A DNA stretch of 64,000 bases from Rhodococcus sp. OK302 (GTDB lineage Bacteria > Actinomycetota > Actinomycetes > Mycobacteriales > Mycobacteriaceae): the NCBI RefSeq assembly GCF_002245895.1, contig NZ_NPJZ01000001.1, forward strand, positions 4,891,501 to 4,955,500. The letters are read 5' to 3'. The first letter of the stretch is position 1; every line of letters begins with the position of its first letter. The position numbers and the translations under genes were made by a program. The notes below the pieces were generated by a model. It made no database searches, had not been told where the DNA came from, and saw nothing but the letters and a program-made list of their open reading frames with translations. Positions 53,966-62,907 of this stretch are shown piece after piece.

Positions 53966-54163
53966 ATGAAGCTTGCACTCTCTGAATTCAAGAACTCCAA
54001 GGCCACTATCCGCATCATCATGTCCGATGGCGCGAAGCTCAACGGCACCGTCAAGGACTTCACGGAGGACACGTTGGTCCTCCACTCCCCCAACGGGGTC
54101 TACTACATCAACCCGGCCCACATCGTGCGCCTGTTCGAGCCCTCGGACCGCGCAGCGAAGTAG
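53966..54163 (+). CDS. 65-aa protein with Sm/Hfq-like pattern, unknown function
   Basis: Starts at an ATG behind cagga. After a short basic N-terminus (MKLALSEFKNSK) the sequence follows the Sm fold: strand TIRIIMSDG, bent strand AKLNGTVKDFTED, strand TLVLHSPNG, then VYYINPAHIVRLFEP. In Hfq the same places read VSIYLVNG, IKLQGQIESFDQ, FVILLKN and MVYKHAISTVVP. The DG..L.G.V..F...L.L core is the Sm1 pattern. Actinobacteria have no recognised Hfq, so this would be notable, but other small barrels (PRC-like) show similar spacing. It is a single gene with its own terminator, between tRNA-Met and tRNA-Asn. Confidence 0.75.
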   Translation: MKLALSEFKNSKATIRIIMSDGAKLNGTVKDFTEDTLVLHSPNGVYYINPAHIVRLFEPSDRAAK

Positions 54164-54179
54164 TCGTTCTTTTCAAGTC

Positions 54180-54213
54180 AAGCCCCGGCGCATCACTGCG
54201 TCGGGGCTTTTCT
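54180..54213 (+). terminator. Rho-independent terminator after the Sm-like gene
   Basis: Stem aagccccg with cggggctt, extended by gcgca/tgcg pairs, loop tcac, followed by ttttcttt. Confidence 0.85.
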
Positions 54214-54290
54214 TTCTCTCGATTCACCACGGGCGAAGCACTTTTCGCACTCTGGCTCGCCTCGGCCTCAATTCAGCTCGGACAACAAAA

Positions 54291-54324
54291 ATGTCCCCGA
54301 CCCGCGATTGCGGATCAGGGACAT
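54291..54324 (-). terminator. Terminator of tRNA-Asn copy 1
   Basis: Read leftward: atgtccc pairs with gggacat, with further pairing inside, followed by tttttg. It starts 11 bases after the tRNA 3' end. Confidence 0.65.
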
Positions 54325-54334
54325 CTTCGTTGCG

Positions 54335-54407
54335 CTCCCCCGACTGGACTCGAACCAGTAACCGTCCGATTAACAGTCGGAAGCTCTGCCAATTGAGCTA
54401 CAGGGGA
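54335..54407 (-). tRNA. tRNA-Asn (anticodon GTT), copy 1
   Basis: Read leftward: acceptor tcccctg pairs with cggggga (one G-T), D-arm gctc..gagc, anticodon stem tccga/tcgga around ctgttaa, T-arm actggttcgagtccagt, discriminator G. 73 bases, identical to copy 2. Confidence 0.95.
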
Positions 54408-54531
54408 TTATCTTGCCGGCAGCGCCGATCACGACGTTGCCGACAGCAACATTACCCAATGCATCGCCGAAGTACCAATACGGCAGTCCAGCAACCATCG
54501 CAAGCCTGTTCAGCACACAGAAAAAACGAAA

Positions 54532-54563
54532 AACCCCCACCCGGATTACTCCGAATGGGGGTT
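54532..54563 (-). terminator. Terminator of tRNA-Asn copy 2
   Basis: Read leftward: aaccccca pairs with tgggggtt around a 16-base loop that also pairs, followed by ttttcgtttttt. Confidence 0.75.
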
Positions 54564-54568
54564 GCACG

Positions 54569-54641
54569 CTCCCCCGACTGGACTCGAACCAGTAACCGTC
54601 CGATTAACAGTCGGAAGCTCTGCCAATTGAGCTACAGGGGA
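54569..54641 (-). tRNA. tRNA-Asn (anticodon GTT), copy 2
   Basis: Identical 73-base sequence to copy 1. The 75 or so bases upstream (54642-54718) also resemble those upstream of copy 1 (54408-54485), so the unit was duplicated with its promoter. Confidence 0.95.
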
Positions 54642-54777
54642 TTATCTTGCTTGCAGCGCCCGTTTCGGCGTTGCCTGAGAAACTGTAGCGAACGCATCGC
54701 CGAAGTACCAAATCGCCTGCCCAGCGAGTCATCAGGCAGGATGGACACAGGACGATCGGTGCTGGAGGGAAGCGGGA

Positions 54778-55029
54778 ATGATGCGTTTGTTGATCGGTGT
54801 TGCAGCTGGGTACGTCCTGGGAACGAAGGCAGGCCGCGCACGATACGAACAGATCAGCCGGGCAGCCAAGGCGGTGGCGACCAGTCCGGCCACCAAGAAG
54901 GTGCTGGACGCGTCGCGTCAGAAGTTGGCGGACTCATTGAGCACGCAGCCGAAGCTCGAGCCCATGAAGCCGCTCAACGAGGAAACAACGATCCTGGTCC
55001 CCCACGACCAGTTGAAGAAGAACCGCTAG
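54778..55029 (+). CDS. YtxH-like small protein
   Basis: 83 aa. A hydrophobic N-terminus with a Gly-rich helix, MRLLIGVAAGYVLGTKAGRA, is followed by RYEQISRAAKAVATSPATKK and a basic amphipathic helix. This is the pattern of YtxH-type envelope or stress proteins. Its place next to dnaG, convergent and one base apart from the dnaG stop, is the same as that of Rv2342 in M. tuberculosis. The function is unknown. Confidence 0.8.
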   Translation: MMRLLIGVAAGYVLGTKAGRARYEQISRAAKAVATSPATKKVLDASRQKLADSLSTQPKLEPMKPLNEETTILVPHDQLKKNR

Positions 55030-55030
55030 C

Positions 55031-56959
55031 TCAGCCGGGCAATCCGGCGCTGGTATCGCCGACAGCTTGTTCACGCAGTTGTCGGCGATACTGCTCGAGT
55101 GCGACGAGGTCGCCGAACAGCGAGTTGTATTCCTCAGGCGCTGCGGCCGGCGAGATACGTTGAAGCTTCGATTTGAGGTCCGCGACCTGTTCGCCGACCC
55201 AGGCTTCCTGCAGTCTCGCAAGCACGCCGGTGATGTACCGCGGAACTGTCTCTTCGTCACAGGGCATCGGTTCGACGGCCAATTCCGAGATCACCGAGGC
55301 AACCGTCACGTCGTTGACGCCCTTGGTGACGACGTCGATCCATTCGGCGCCGCCAAGACCCTTGCTGGTTCCGCCGACGTCGGCCATTGATTGCCTGATT
55401 GCCACGTAGGCCGGATGCGTGAACGTTTCGGCAGGCAGGGAGTCGAATACTGTTCCGGCGATCCCTGGGTACTGCAGGGCCGCCTTCAGGACGGCCCGCT
55501 GGGTAGACAGTGCCGGGTCATTGGGGCGAGGCCTGGAAATGCCGATCGGCAGCGCCAAAGCGTCGTCGCTCGGTTCTTCGACAACTTGGCGACGCTTGGG
55601 CGCCGGCGACGAACCGCGCATGGCGGCACGTTTGCGAGCTTCGTCACGTACGCGTCGGCGCACGGACGGAAGATCGTCCCAACCGACCCACCCGCACAGC
55701 AGGTTCGCGTAGCTGTCCCGCAGTGTCGATTCCTTGATCTGCGCGACGACGGGAACAGTTCGACGCAAGGCCTCGACGCGACCTTCGGCGGTCTCGAGGT
55801 CATGTTCGGTGAGTATGGATTTGACGACGAATTCGAACATCGGGGTGCGGCGCGCCACAAGGTCACGGACGGCCGCGTCACCGGATGCGAGACGGAGATC
55901 GCAAGGGTCCATCCCGTCCGGCGCGACGGCGACAAAGGTCTGCCCGGCCATCTTCTGATCGCCCTCGAAGGCCTTCATCGCGGCAGCTTGTCCCGCAGCG
56001 TCGCCGTCGAAGGTGTAGATGATCTCGCCGCGAAAGTAGCTGTCGTCCATCAGGAGTCGGCGCAGCATCGCAAGATGCTCCTCACCGAATGCAGTGCCAC
56101 ACGATGCGACGGCGGTCTTGACGCCGGCCAAGTGCATCGCCATGACGTCGGTGTATCCCTCGACGACGACGGCCTGGTGCCCCTTGGCGATATCACGTTT
56201 AGCGAGGTCGAGACCGAACAAGACCTGAGACTTCTTGTACAGGATGGTTTCCGGGGTGTTGACGTACTTACCCGGCATGGTGTCGTCGTCGAAAAGTTTA
56301 CGGGCACCGAAGCCGATGACGTCGCCGGCGACACTGCGGATGGGCCACAGTAGACGACGATGGAATCGGTCGATCGGGCCGCGCCGACCTTCCTTGGACA
56401 GGCCGGCTGCTTCGAGCTCTTTGAACTCGAATCCCTTGGCCATCAAGTGTTTTGTAAGAATGTCCCAGCCGTCGGGCGCGTAGCCGCAGCCGAATTGCAG
56501 GGCAGCCGCACCGTCGAAATTGCGTTCGGTGAGATAGTCGCGCGCGGCTTGCGCGTCAGGTTCCTTCAACCGGGCAGCGTAGAACTCCTGAGCTGCCGCA
56601 TTGGCTGCGATCAATCGTGCGCGCGTCCCGCGATCGCGCTGCACCGAGGGACCGCCGCCCTCGTAGGAAATCGAGTAGTTCAGTCGGTCGGCCAACTGTT
56701 CGACGGCCTCGACAAAACTGATGTGATCCATCTTCTGGAGGAAGGAGTAGACGTCGCCGCCCTCACCGCATCCGAAGCAGTGGTAGAGCCCGTGGTTGGG
56801 ACGCACGTGGAACGACGGTGACTTCTCGTCGTGGAACGGGCACAGGCCTTTGATGGAATCTCCGCCGGCGCGCTTGAGTGAGACGTACTCACCGACGATG
56901 TCTTCGATTCGTGTGCGTTCGCGAATGGCCGCGATGTCTCTGTCAGAAATTCGGCCCGC
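55031..56959 (-). CDS. dnaG: DNA primase
   Basis: 642 aa from the GTG at 56959. Upstream in-frame sequence reaching 57211 overlaps the divergent kinase gene and is not conserved-looking. The CHC2 zinc finger is in CPFHDEKSPSFHVRPNHGLY with HCFGCGEGGDVYSFL. The TOPRIM core follows with VVVEGYTDVMAMHLAG and IIYTFDGDAAGQAAAMKAF. The C-terminal part binds helicase. DnaG lays RNA primers for replication. Neighbours dgt and the YtxH-like gene match mycobacterial order. Confidence 0.97.
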   Translation of the reverse strand, partial: AGRISDRDIAAIRERTRIEDIVGEYVSLKRAGGDSIKGLCPFHDEKSPSFHVRPNHGLYHCFGCGEGGDVYSFLQKMDHISFVEAVEQLADRLNYSISYEGGGPSVQRDRGTRARLIAANAAAQEFYAARLKEPDAQAARDYLTERNFDGAAALQFGCGYAPDGWDILTKHLMAKGFEFKELEAAGLSKEGRRGPIDRFHRRLLWPIRSVAGDVIGFGARKLFDDDTMPGKYVNTPETILYKKSQVLFGLDLAKRDIAKGHQAVVVEGYTDVMAMHLAGVKTAVASCGTAFGEEHLAMLRRLLMDDSYFRGEIIYTFDGDAAGQAAAMKAFEGDQKMAGQTFVAVAPDGMDPCDLRLASGDAAVRDLVARRTPMFEFVVKSILTEHDLETAEGRVEALRRTVPVVAQIKESTLRDSYANLLCGWVGWDDLPSVRRRVRDEARKRAAMRGSSPAPKRRQVVEEPSDDALALPIGISRPRPNDPALSTQRAVLKAALQYPGIAGTVFDSLPAETFTHPAYVAIRQSMADVGGTSKGLGGAEWIDVVTKGVNDVTVASVISELAVEPMPCDEETVPRYITGVLARLQEAWVGEQVADLKSKLQRISPAAAPEEYNSLFGDLVALEQYRRQLREQAVGDTSAGLPG

Positions 56960-57090
56960 CACGTCTGCCAGTCTAGGCGGTCCACCGCCCGCGGCTGACA
57001 AGGATCTGTAACCGAGAAGGATATGTTGGTGGCCCGTCCTGAACAGGACGAGCCGAACACGACCAGCCGAACAGGACGACAGGACCGCCG

Positions 57091-58650
57091 ATGACTGGAA
57101 ACGCCCCGAACTCACCTGATGGGCGGTCAGGTACCCGATTCGGCGTCTACGAGTTGCGGCGACTGCTCGGTCGCGGCGGCATGGGTGAGGTCTACGAGGC
57201 GTACGACACATCGAAGGACCGCCTTGTCGCCCTCAAATTGCTCCATCGCGAACTTGCTGCCGACCCGTCCTTCCAGGCTCGCTTTCGGCGAGAATCACGC
57301 CTTACTGCGGCACTGAACGAGCCGCACGTCATTCCCGTCCATGACTGGGGTGAGATCGACGGCGTTCTGTATATCGACATGCGACTCGTGGACGGCCACA
57401 CCTTGCGTGCGGAGCTGGCACAATTCGGCAAACTCGAACCGGCACGGGCCGTCGACATCGTCTCGCAGATTGCCGCAGGACTCGACGCTGCCCACGCCAA
57501 CGGACTGATCCATCGCGACGTCAAACCTGACAACATCATTCTCACCGGCGCGGGGTTCGCGTACCTGGTCGACTTCGGGATCGCGTACTCCCATACCGAT
57601 ACCAAGATCACCACTGAGGGCAGCGCTATCGGTTCGTACGCGTACATGGCGCCGGAGCGTTTCGGAATCCAAGCTCCGACTGCCGCCGCCGACGTCTATG
57701 CCTTGGCGTGCGTTCTCTACCAATCCCTGACGGGAACAACACCTTTCAATACGTCGAGCATCGAGCATCTCGTCAATTCACACCTCAACGCACCGCCGCC
57801 GCGTCCCACGCTCACCATTCCGGCACTACCACCGCTGTTCGACGCCATCATCGCTCGCGGAATGGCCAAGGATCCCGCCCAGCGCTACGCGACGACGGGC
57901 GACCTTGCTCGCGAGGCTCAGCAGGCACTGTTGACGTCGGCACAGTCTGCTCGCACTTTCGGCCTCCAGTCGACGATCGTTTCGCCCCCGTCCCCCACCA
58001 TGATCGACCAGCAACATCACGGGCAGATGCAGCACTACGGGCCTCCGGTCGAGGCGAGGAAGAACCGGATGCCGATCATTCTCGGCGCGGCAGCGGCAGC
58101 GCTCCTACTCGCGGCGGGCGGTACTACGGCCTGGGTAATGACGCGGCCCGGTACCGAATCACCAATCGCGATCGCGCCGCTATCAGCAACGACCCCACCA
58201 CAGCCGACGCCGCTCGAGGTGGATGTGAAGACACCGAATCTCGAAGTCCTGCCGACGGCCGATCTGCAAACCACAACGTCCAAGGCACGAAGCACCACCA
58301 CGAGGCCGAGCGCCCGATCCGGCGATCTCGGATTGAGTAAGCCGATGACGGTTCCGTCGTGCAACGGTTCCGGAATTGTCGTGCTGGCCAATGCCACTGA
58401 TCCGGCAACGTATGCGAACGACATCCAACGTTATCTCGACATGTTTCCGGGTTCGCAGTACCTACGCACCGACCAGTCCTGCCCGTCGTTGCGCCAGGTT
58501 TCGGACTCGGGCACGGCAATCTACGCGGTATTTCTGCCTTCCGGAAAATCACGTGACGAGATCTGCGCCGACGTTGACGACGCCGGCGGCGATGCCTACG
58601 GCAAGTGGCTGGACAAGTCCACCGATCCGAGCAGCTTCATCACCTGCTGA
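57091..58650 (+). CDS. Receptor-type serine/threonine protein kinase
   Basis: 519 aa. The kinase domain (about 12-270) has the glycine loop LLGRGGMGEVYEAYD, catalytic lysine in VALKLLHREL, HRDVKPDNIILTG, DFG in YLVDFGIAYS and APERF. A linker of about 60 residues, a membrane helix at 331-352 (MPIILGAAAAALLLAAGG) and a Thr/Pro/Ser-rich stretch lead to a secreted 100-residue domain with cysteines (VPSCNGSGIVVLANATDPA and a final Cys). The outside domain is not PASTA; it is seen in several rhodococcal kinases. Mycobacteria lack a kinase between dnaG and dgt, so this is a lineage-specific insertion. Confidence 0.92.
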   Translation: MTGNAPNSPDGRSGTRFGVYELRRLLGRGGMGEVYEAYDTSKDRLVALKLLHRELAADPSFQARFRRESRLTAALNEPHVIPVHDWGEIDGVLYIDMRLVDGHTLRAELAQFGKLEPARAVDIVSQIAAGLDAAHANGLIHRDVKPDNIILTGAGFAYLVDFGIAYSHTDTKITTEGSAIGSYAYMAPERFGIQAPTAAADVYALACVLYQSLTGTTPFNTSSIEHLVNSHLNAPPPRPTLTIPALPPLFDAIIARGMAKDPAQRYATTGDLAREAQQALLTSAQSARTFGLQSTIVSPPSPTMIDQQHHGQMQHYGPPVEARKNRMPIILGAAAAALLLAAGGTTAWVMTRPGTESPIAIAPLSATTPPQPTPLEVDVKTPNLEVLPTADLQTTTSKARSTTTRPSARSGDLGLSKPMTVPSCNGSGIVVLANATDPATYANDIQRYLDMFPGSQYLRTDQSCPSLRQVSDSGTAIYAVFLPSGKSRDEICADVDDAGGDAYGKWLDKSTDPSSFITC

Positions 58651-58654
58651 AGCG

Positions 58655-59953
58655 TCAGCCCCAGCTTGCTTGTGCGCCGAGGCTGGCTTTGTCGACGCGC
58701 TCGAGGCGGCTCTCCGTGTACGACGCAATCTGATCCACGACCACTCGGGTGCGGGCACTGTCGTTGTCGGCGCGTTCCCAAGCCGGAACCAGGATCGGGT
58801 CCAATCCCGCCGGCGCAGTTGCCAGTAGCCATTCCGCGACTCGGTGGACTCGGTCACGTTGACGGTCTTGGCGTGCTTTGTGACCGGCGTCGGACATGAC
58901 GTAATACAGCGCAACGGTTTTGAGCAAAGCCACTTCCGATGCAACGGCTTCGGGAACATCGAGATCGGCTTGGTAGCGAGCGAGCGGGCGGTCCCCGTTG
59001 GTCAACCGAGTCTCGGCGATGGCCGCTGTCGCGAAGCGTCCGACCAGTTCACTGGTCAGGTTCTTCAGCGCGACGGAACTGTGCAGGGTCCCGTCGTAGC
59101 TGCCGACGCCCTGGACTACCGGCAGTTCCGACAATCGTTGCGCCGCTTCGATCAGATCGTCGACGACGAGGCCCCGAAACTCCGACGCACCCAATTCGGC
59201 GAGAGCCCGCTGTTCGATCGGATCGGCCAGTGAACGTAAGTCGATCCGGCCGGCAATCACGCCGTCCTCGACGTCGTGCACTGAATAGGCGACGTCGTCC
59301 GCCCAGTCCATGACCTGGGCTTCCAATGCTTGCCGACGCTCGGGAGCGCCTTCGCGTACCCAGGCCAACACGTCGGCATCGTCGTCGTAGGCACCGAATT
59401 TGGCTCCGGGTTCGGGCCTCGTCCACGGATATTTGATCGCGGCGTCGAGGGCCGCGCGGGTGAGGTTGAGGCCGGCGCTGAACCCGTCGGGTCGCAGAAT
59501 TTTAGGTTCGAGGCTGGTGAGAATGCGCAGGTTCTGGGCGTTTCCTTCGAAACCGCCGCAATTGTGAGCGACTTCGTCGAGCGCCTTCTCACCATTGTGG
59601 CCGTACGGCGGATGCCCGATGTCGTGGGCCAAACCTGCGAGGTCGACGAGGTCAGGATCACAACCGAGTCCATCGGCGATTCCGCGGCCGATCTGGGCAA
59701 CTTCCATCGAGTGCGTCAGCCTGGTACGTGGGGTGTCGCCGTCGCGAGGACCGACGACCTGCGTTTTGTCGGCGAGGCGTCGTAGCGCCGCGGAATGCTG
59801 CACACGGGCGCGGTCACGCGAGAAGTCCGAACGGTGTTGCGCCGCAGGAATCTGCGAGCCCGGCAATCCTGCTCGTTTCGGAGCTTCGACGACGCGACGT
59901 TCCAGATCGTGCTCGGAGTAGGTTCCGCCGCCGTACGTGGTGTGTGCCGTCAT
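58655..59953 (-). CDS. dgt: Deoxyguanosinetriphosphate triphosphohydrolase
   Basis: 432 aa, HD superfamily. The metal site is in [20 protein letters not shown] and [20 protein letters not shown], followed by [12 protein letters not shown] and [19 protein letters not shown] with the fourth metal ligand. It removes triphosphate from dGTP and other dNTPs, controlling nucleotide pools. It ends 4 bases from the convergent kinase gene and lies next to dnaG across that insertion, as in mycobacteria (Rv2344c). Confidence 0.94.
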   Translation of the reverse strand: MTAHTTYGGGTYSEHDLERRVVEAPKRAGLPGSQIPAAQHRSDFSRDRARVQHSAALRRLADKTQVVGPRDGDTPRTRLTHSMEVAQIGRGIADGLGCDPDLVDLAGLAHDIGHPPYGHNGEKALDEVAHNCGGFEGNAQNLRILTSLEPKILRPDGFSAGLNLTRAALDAAIKYPWTRPEPGAKFGAYDDDADVLAWVREGAPERRQALEAQVMDWADDVAYSVHDVEDGVIAGRIDLRSLADPIEQRALAELGASEFRGLVVDDLIEAAQRLSELPVVQGVGSYDGTLHSSVALKNLTSELVGRFATAAIAETRLTNGDRPLARYQADLDVPEAVASEVALLKTVALYYVMSDAGHKARQDRQRDRVHRVAEWLLATAPAGLDPILVPAWERADNDSARTRVVVDQIASYTESRLERVDKASLGAQASWG

Positions 59954-59964
59954 GATGGATGCTC

Positions 59965-60681
59965 CTATTGCCCTGCCGTGTAGGGGAAGTCAGCGGAGAA
60001 GTGCGTGAGCTGGTACCAGAGCAGTGCGCCGGTTTCGCGGGCGATTCCGTGCAGTTGGGATTCGCGGGTGAACACGGCGGGGCCTTGCCGGGTAGGAGCT
60101 GTCCAGGCCTCGAGGCCGGTGTCGCGGGCCATCGTTCGGGTGCGTAGCGAATGCCAAGGGTCACTGACCAGAACTGCGGAATTGATTCCTTGTGAAGCCA
60201 TTTCGGAACTGACGGCGTCGATACTGAGCAGAGTGTCGGAACCCGTTTCGACTGCGGTGATCGCGCTGGACGGTATCCCCCGGTCGCTCAGATACATCTT
60301 GCCGGAGGCAGCTTCGGTGTACTCGTCGCCTTCCTGTTTGCCCCCGACGGTAATGATCTGGGGGGCGACGCCGCGCTTGTACAGCTTGTACGCCTGCTCG
60401 AGCCGCGCTTCGAATACCGACGACGGAGTTCCCGAATACTGGGCCGCCCCGAGAACGACAATCGCGTCGGCGGGGGTGGTGTCGTCGATTCGCGCAACCT
60501 GCCACACCCGAGTCGCGGTCCCACCGATCAGAACAAACGTCATGAGGATGGCCCCGGCAATGAACCGTCGGGTCCATCGCGCCAAACCCTCGCCGAAGCC
60601 GCCACCAGCCCGTGAGGACGTGGAGTTGCGGGAGCGGTTGCCGAAAGCTGGTTTCACTCCCGCAATTGTGCCAGTTCGCAT
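59965..60681 (-). CDS. DUF218/SanA-like membrane protein
   Basis: 238 aa. A basic N-terminus and a single membrane helix at about 40-60 ([20 protein letters not shown]) precede the DUF218 domain: [37 protein letters not shown] and [20 protein letters not shown]. The family includes SanA and YdcF, with roles in envelope integrity that are not settled. It starts with its end 11 bases before dgt, same strand, so it may be co-transcribed. Start codon may be a little downstream (GTG at 60657). Confidence 0.85.
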   Translation of the reverse strand: MRTGTIAGVKPAFGNRSRNSTSSRAGGGFGEGLARWTRRFIAGAILMTFVLIGGTATRVWQVARIDDTTPADAIVVLGAAQYSGTPSSVFEARLEQAYKLYKRGVAPQIITVGGKQEGDEYTEAASGKMYLSDRGIPSSAITAVETGSDTLLSIDAVSSEMASQGINSAVLVSDPWHSLRTRTMARDTGLEAWTAPTRQGPAVFTRESQLHGIARETGALLWYQLTHFSADFPYTAGQ

Positions 60682-60726
60682 CGGTCACCTGCGCTGCCGA
60701 CTCGCCACAACGGTTAGATTTGCGTC

Positions 60727-62808
60727 ATGGCCTTCGCAGCACACATCGAGCAGTCGTCCCCGACAGACCGCGGCCGGGCGTATCTTCGCCCGATTCGTCG
60801 TTGGGGCGCCATGTCAGTCGTCGCGGCACTCTTCGCGATTCTCGCGCTGATTTTCAGCCCGGCCGCCGCGTCGGCAGATCCGCCGTTGGTGCTTCCCAAC
60901 CAGATCACCGATACGTCCGGCGTGTTGAACAGTGGGCAGAAGAACGACATCCAGACTGCGATCGACCAACTCAGCGAAGACCATCAGATCGATCTGTGGG
61001 TCGCGTTCGTTCCCGATTTCAACGAGATGGGCGGTCAAGCCTGGGCCGAACAGACGATTACGAAGTCGACGCTGAACAACGCGAACACAGTGCTGCTCGC
61101 GGTTGCGACAACGGAACGCGCCTACTACCTCGATGTTCCACCGGGTTTGAAGAACATCACACAATCCGACATCGACTCCATCACAGGCGACGCCTTGGAA
61201 CCGGCTCTCGCCGACGGCGATTGGGCCGGCGCCGCGATAGCCACTGCCGGTGCCCTCGGCGACGCGAACTCCAAGAGCGGCGGCATGTCTGCGAGCACAC
61301 TCCTCATGGCCGGTGGTGCGGTGATCGTCGGAACCGGCGGCGTGGTTCTGTACTCACGCAAACGCAAGAACGACCACAACAAGGCAAGCCTCGAGGCCGC
61401 CAAGCACATCGCGCCTGATGACATTGCCGGACTGAATGCACTTCCCTTGCCGACGCTCGACGAGCGGGCCAAGGCGATTCTCGTCGAGACCGACAATGCG
61501 ATCTCGGCTAGCCAGGAAGAACTCGAACTCGCACGGAGCGAATTCGGTGACGCCGCCATCGCACCTTTTGCCCAGGCGTTCGACAAAGCCAGGTCGACCC
61601 TCGCCGGGGCCTTCGGCATCAGGCAGAAGCTTGACGACGCCATCCCGGAGTCACCGGAGCAGCGGCGTCAGATGCTGATCGACATCATTTCGTCCTGTGG
61701 ACGTGCCGATCAGGAACTGGAAGCGCGGGTCGAAGAGTTCGACGCGATGCGTGACCTCCTCATCAATGCACCCGCGAGGTTGGACGCATTGACGCAGAGC
61801 GTCGTGGCACTCAGTGTCCGTCTGCCCGAGTCCGAGGCCGTCCTGACCACGCTCAAGAGCCAGTTCCCCGCTCCGACGCTGGCGCCGGTGGTCGGCAACG
61901 TGACCATGGCCGCTGAACGCCTGACCCTTGCCGAGCAATACATCGAAGCGGGTCGCGACGCCGTTGCCTTGCCGGCCGGCAAGCAGGGCGGCGCTGTGAC
62001 AGCGATCCGGACTGCGGAGGCCGCATTGGATCAAGCACGAAAACTGCTCGACGGTGTGGATCACGCGGCCGACGACATCCGCAATGCCATCGCAACCTTG
62101 CCGGCCGCCATGGAAGACGTGCAGCAGGGAATCACGGCTGCGGATTCGTATCTGGCGCAGGGCGGCGAGCAGTTGGCCACAGCGAAGTCTGCCGCGCAAG
62201 CAGCACTCGCTCACGCTCAGGCGTCGAAGGACAGCGATCCCCTCGGCGCCTTCAATCAAGTCGTGGCGGCCGACGCACAGTTGGACGCACTTCTCGCAGC
62301 GGCTCAGGAGCAGAAGCAGCAACTCGAACGTGCGCAGCAGCGGCTCGCGCAAGACATCCTGGCTGCGCAGGCCCAGATCACCGCTGCCGGCGACTTCCTC
62401 AATACCCGTCGCGGTGCTATCGGCGCCGAGGCACGGACCCGCTACGCCGAGGCTCAGCGCCACCTGCAAGCCGCTCAGCAGTTGCAGGCCTCCGATCCAT
62501 CGACGGCTCTGCAACATGCGCAGGCCGCGACCACGTTGGCCACACACGCTCTGCGTGCCGCTCAGAACGACGTCAGCGCGTGGGAAGCGAACCAGCGTCC
62601 CCGCGGCGGGGGTGGTGGCAACAACGCTGCCGGCGCGATCCTCGGCGGAATTCTGATCAACAGTGTTTTGCGCGGTGGAGGCGGCGGTCCGCGGTCGTAC
62701 GGCGGCCCGAGCAGTAGCGGTCGAGGCGGCGGTTTCGGCGGCGGCGGGTTCAGTGGCGGGGGCGGCGGACGAGGCAGTCGTGGAGGTGGCGGCGGCGGCC
62801 GGTTCTGA
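60727..62808 (+). CDS. TPM-domain membrane protein with coiled coil and Gly-rich tail
   Basis: 693 aa. A signal/membrane segment (about 29-50) is followed by an outside TPM domain (VLPNQITDTSGVLNSGQKND, IDLWVAFVPDFNEMGGQAWA). A second membrane helix is at 198-213, then a long helical, alanine-rich coiled-coil region in the cytoplasm (about 250-610). The last 70 residues are almost wholly Gly, Ser and Arg, ending GGGGGGRF. TPM proteins are linked to membrane protein turnover and PSII repair in plants; their bacterial role is unclear. It matches M. tuberculosis Rv2345 in place and plan. Confidence 0.9.
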   Translation: MAFAAHIEQSSPTDRGRAYLRPIRRWGAMSVVAALFAILALIFSPAAASADPPLVLPNQITDTSGVLNSGQKNDIQTAIDQLSEDHQIDLWVAFVPDFNEMGGQAWAEQTITKSTLNNANTVLLAVATTERAYYLDVPPGLKNITQSDIDSITGDALEPALADGDWAGAAIATAGALGDANSKSGGMSASTLLMAGGAVIVGTGGVVLYSRKRKNDHNKASLEAAKHIAPDDIAGLNALPLPTLDERAKAILVETDNAISASQEELELARSEFGDAAIAPFAQAFDKARSTLAGAFGIRQKLDDAIPESPEQRRQMLIDIISSCGRADQELEARVEEFDAMRDLLINAPARLDALTQSVVALSVRLPESEAVLTTLKSQFPAPTLAPVVGNVTMAAERLTLAEQYIEAGRDAVALPAGKQGGAVTAIRTAEAALDQARKLLDGVDHAADDIRNAIATLPAAMEDVQQGITAADSYLAQGGEQLATAKSAAQAALAHAQASKDSDPLGAFNQVVAADAQLDALLAAAQEQKQQLERAQQRLAQDILAAQAQITAAGDFLNTRRGAIGAEARTRYAEAQRHLQAAQQLQASDPSTALQHAQAATTLATHALRAAQNDVSAWEANQRPRGGGGGNNAAGAILGGILINSVLRGGGGGPRSYGGPSSSGRGGGFGGGGFSGGGGGRGSRGGGGGGRF

Positions 62809-62907
62809 GGCCAGCTATCGAGGTAGTAAAATTCTGACTTTGTTCGCGACCGACCTCGTCGTACGCTCCATCCGGCAAGTCGGGATCACAGATCATACGA
62901 AGGTGTT

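Noticed and set aside
55391-56353. 320-codon rightward frame opposite dnaG
   Set aside because: It lies wholly inside dnaG, has no recognisable domain or ribosome site, and follows from the codon bias of the real gene.
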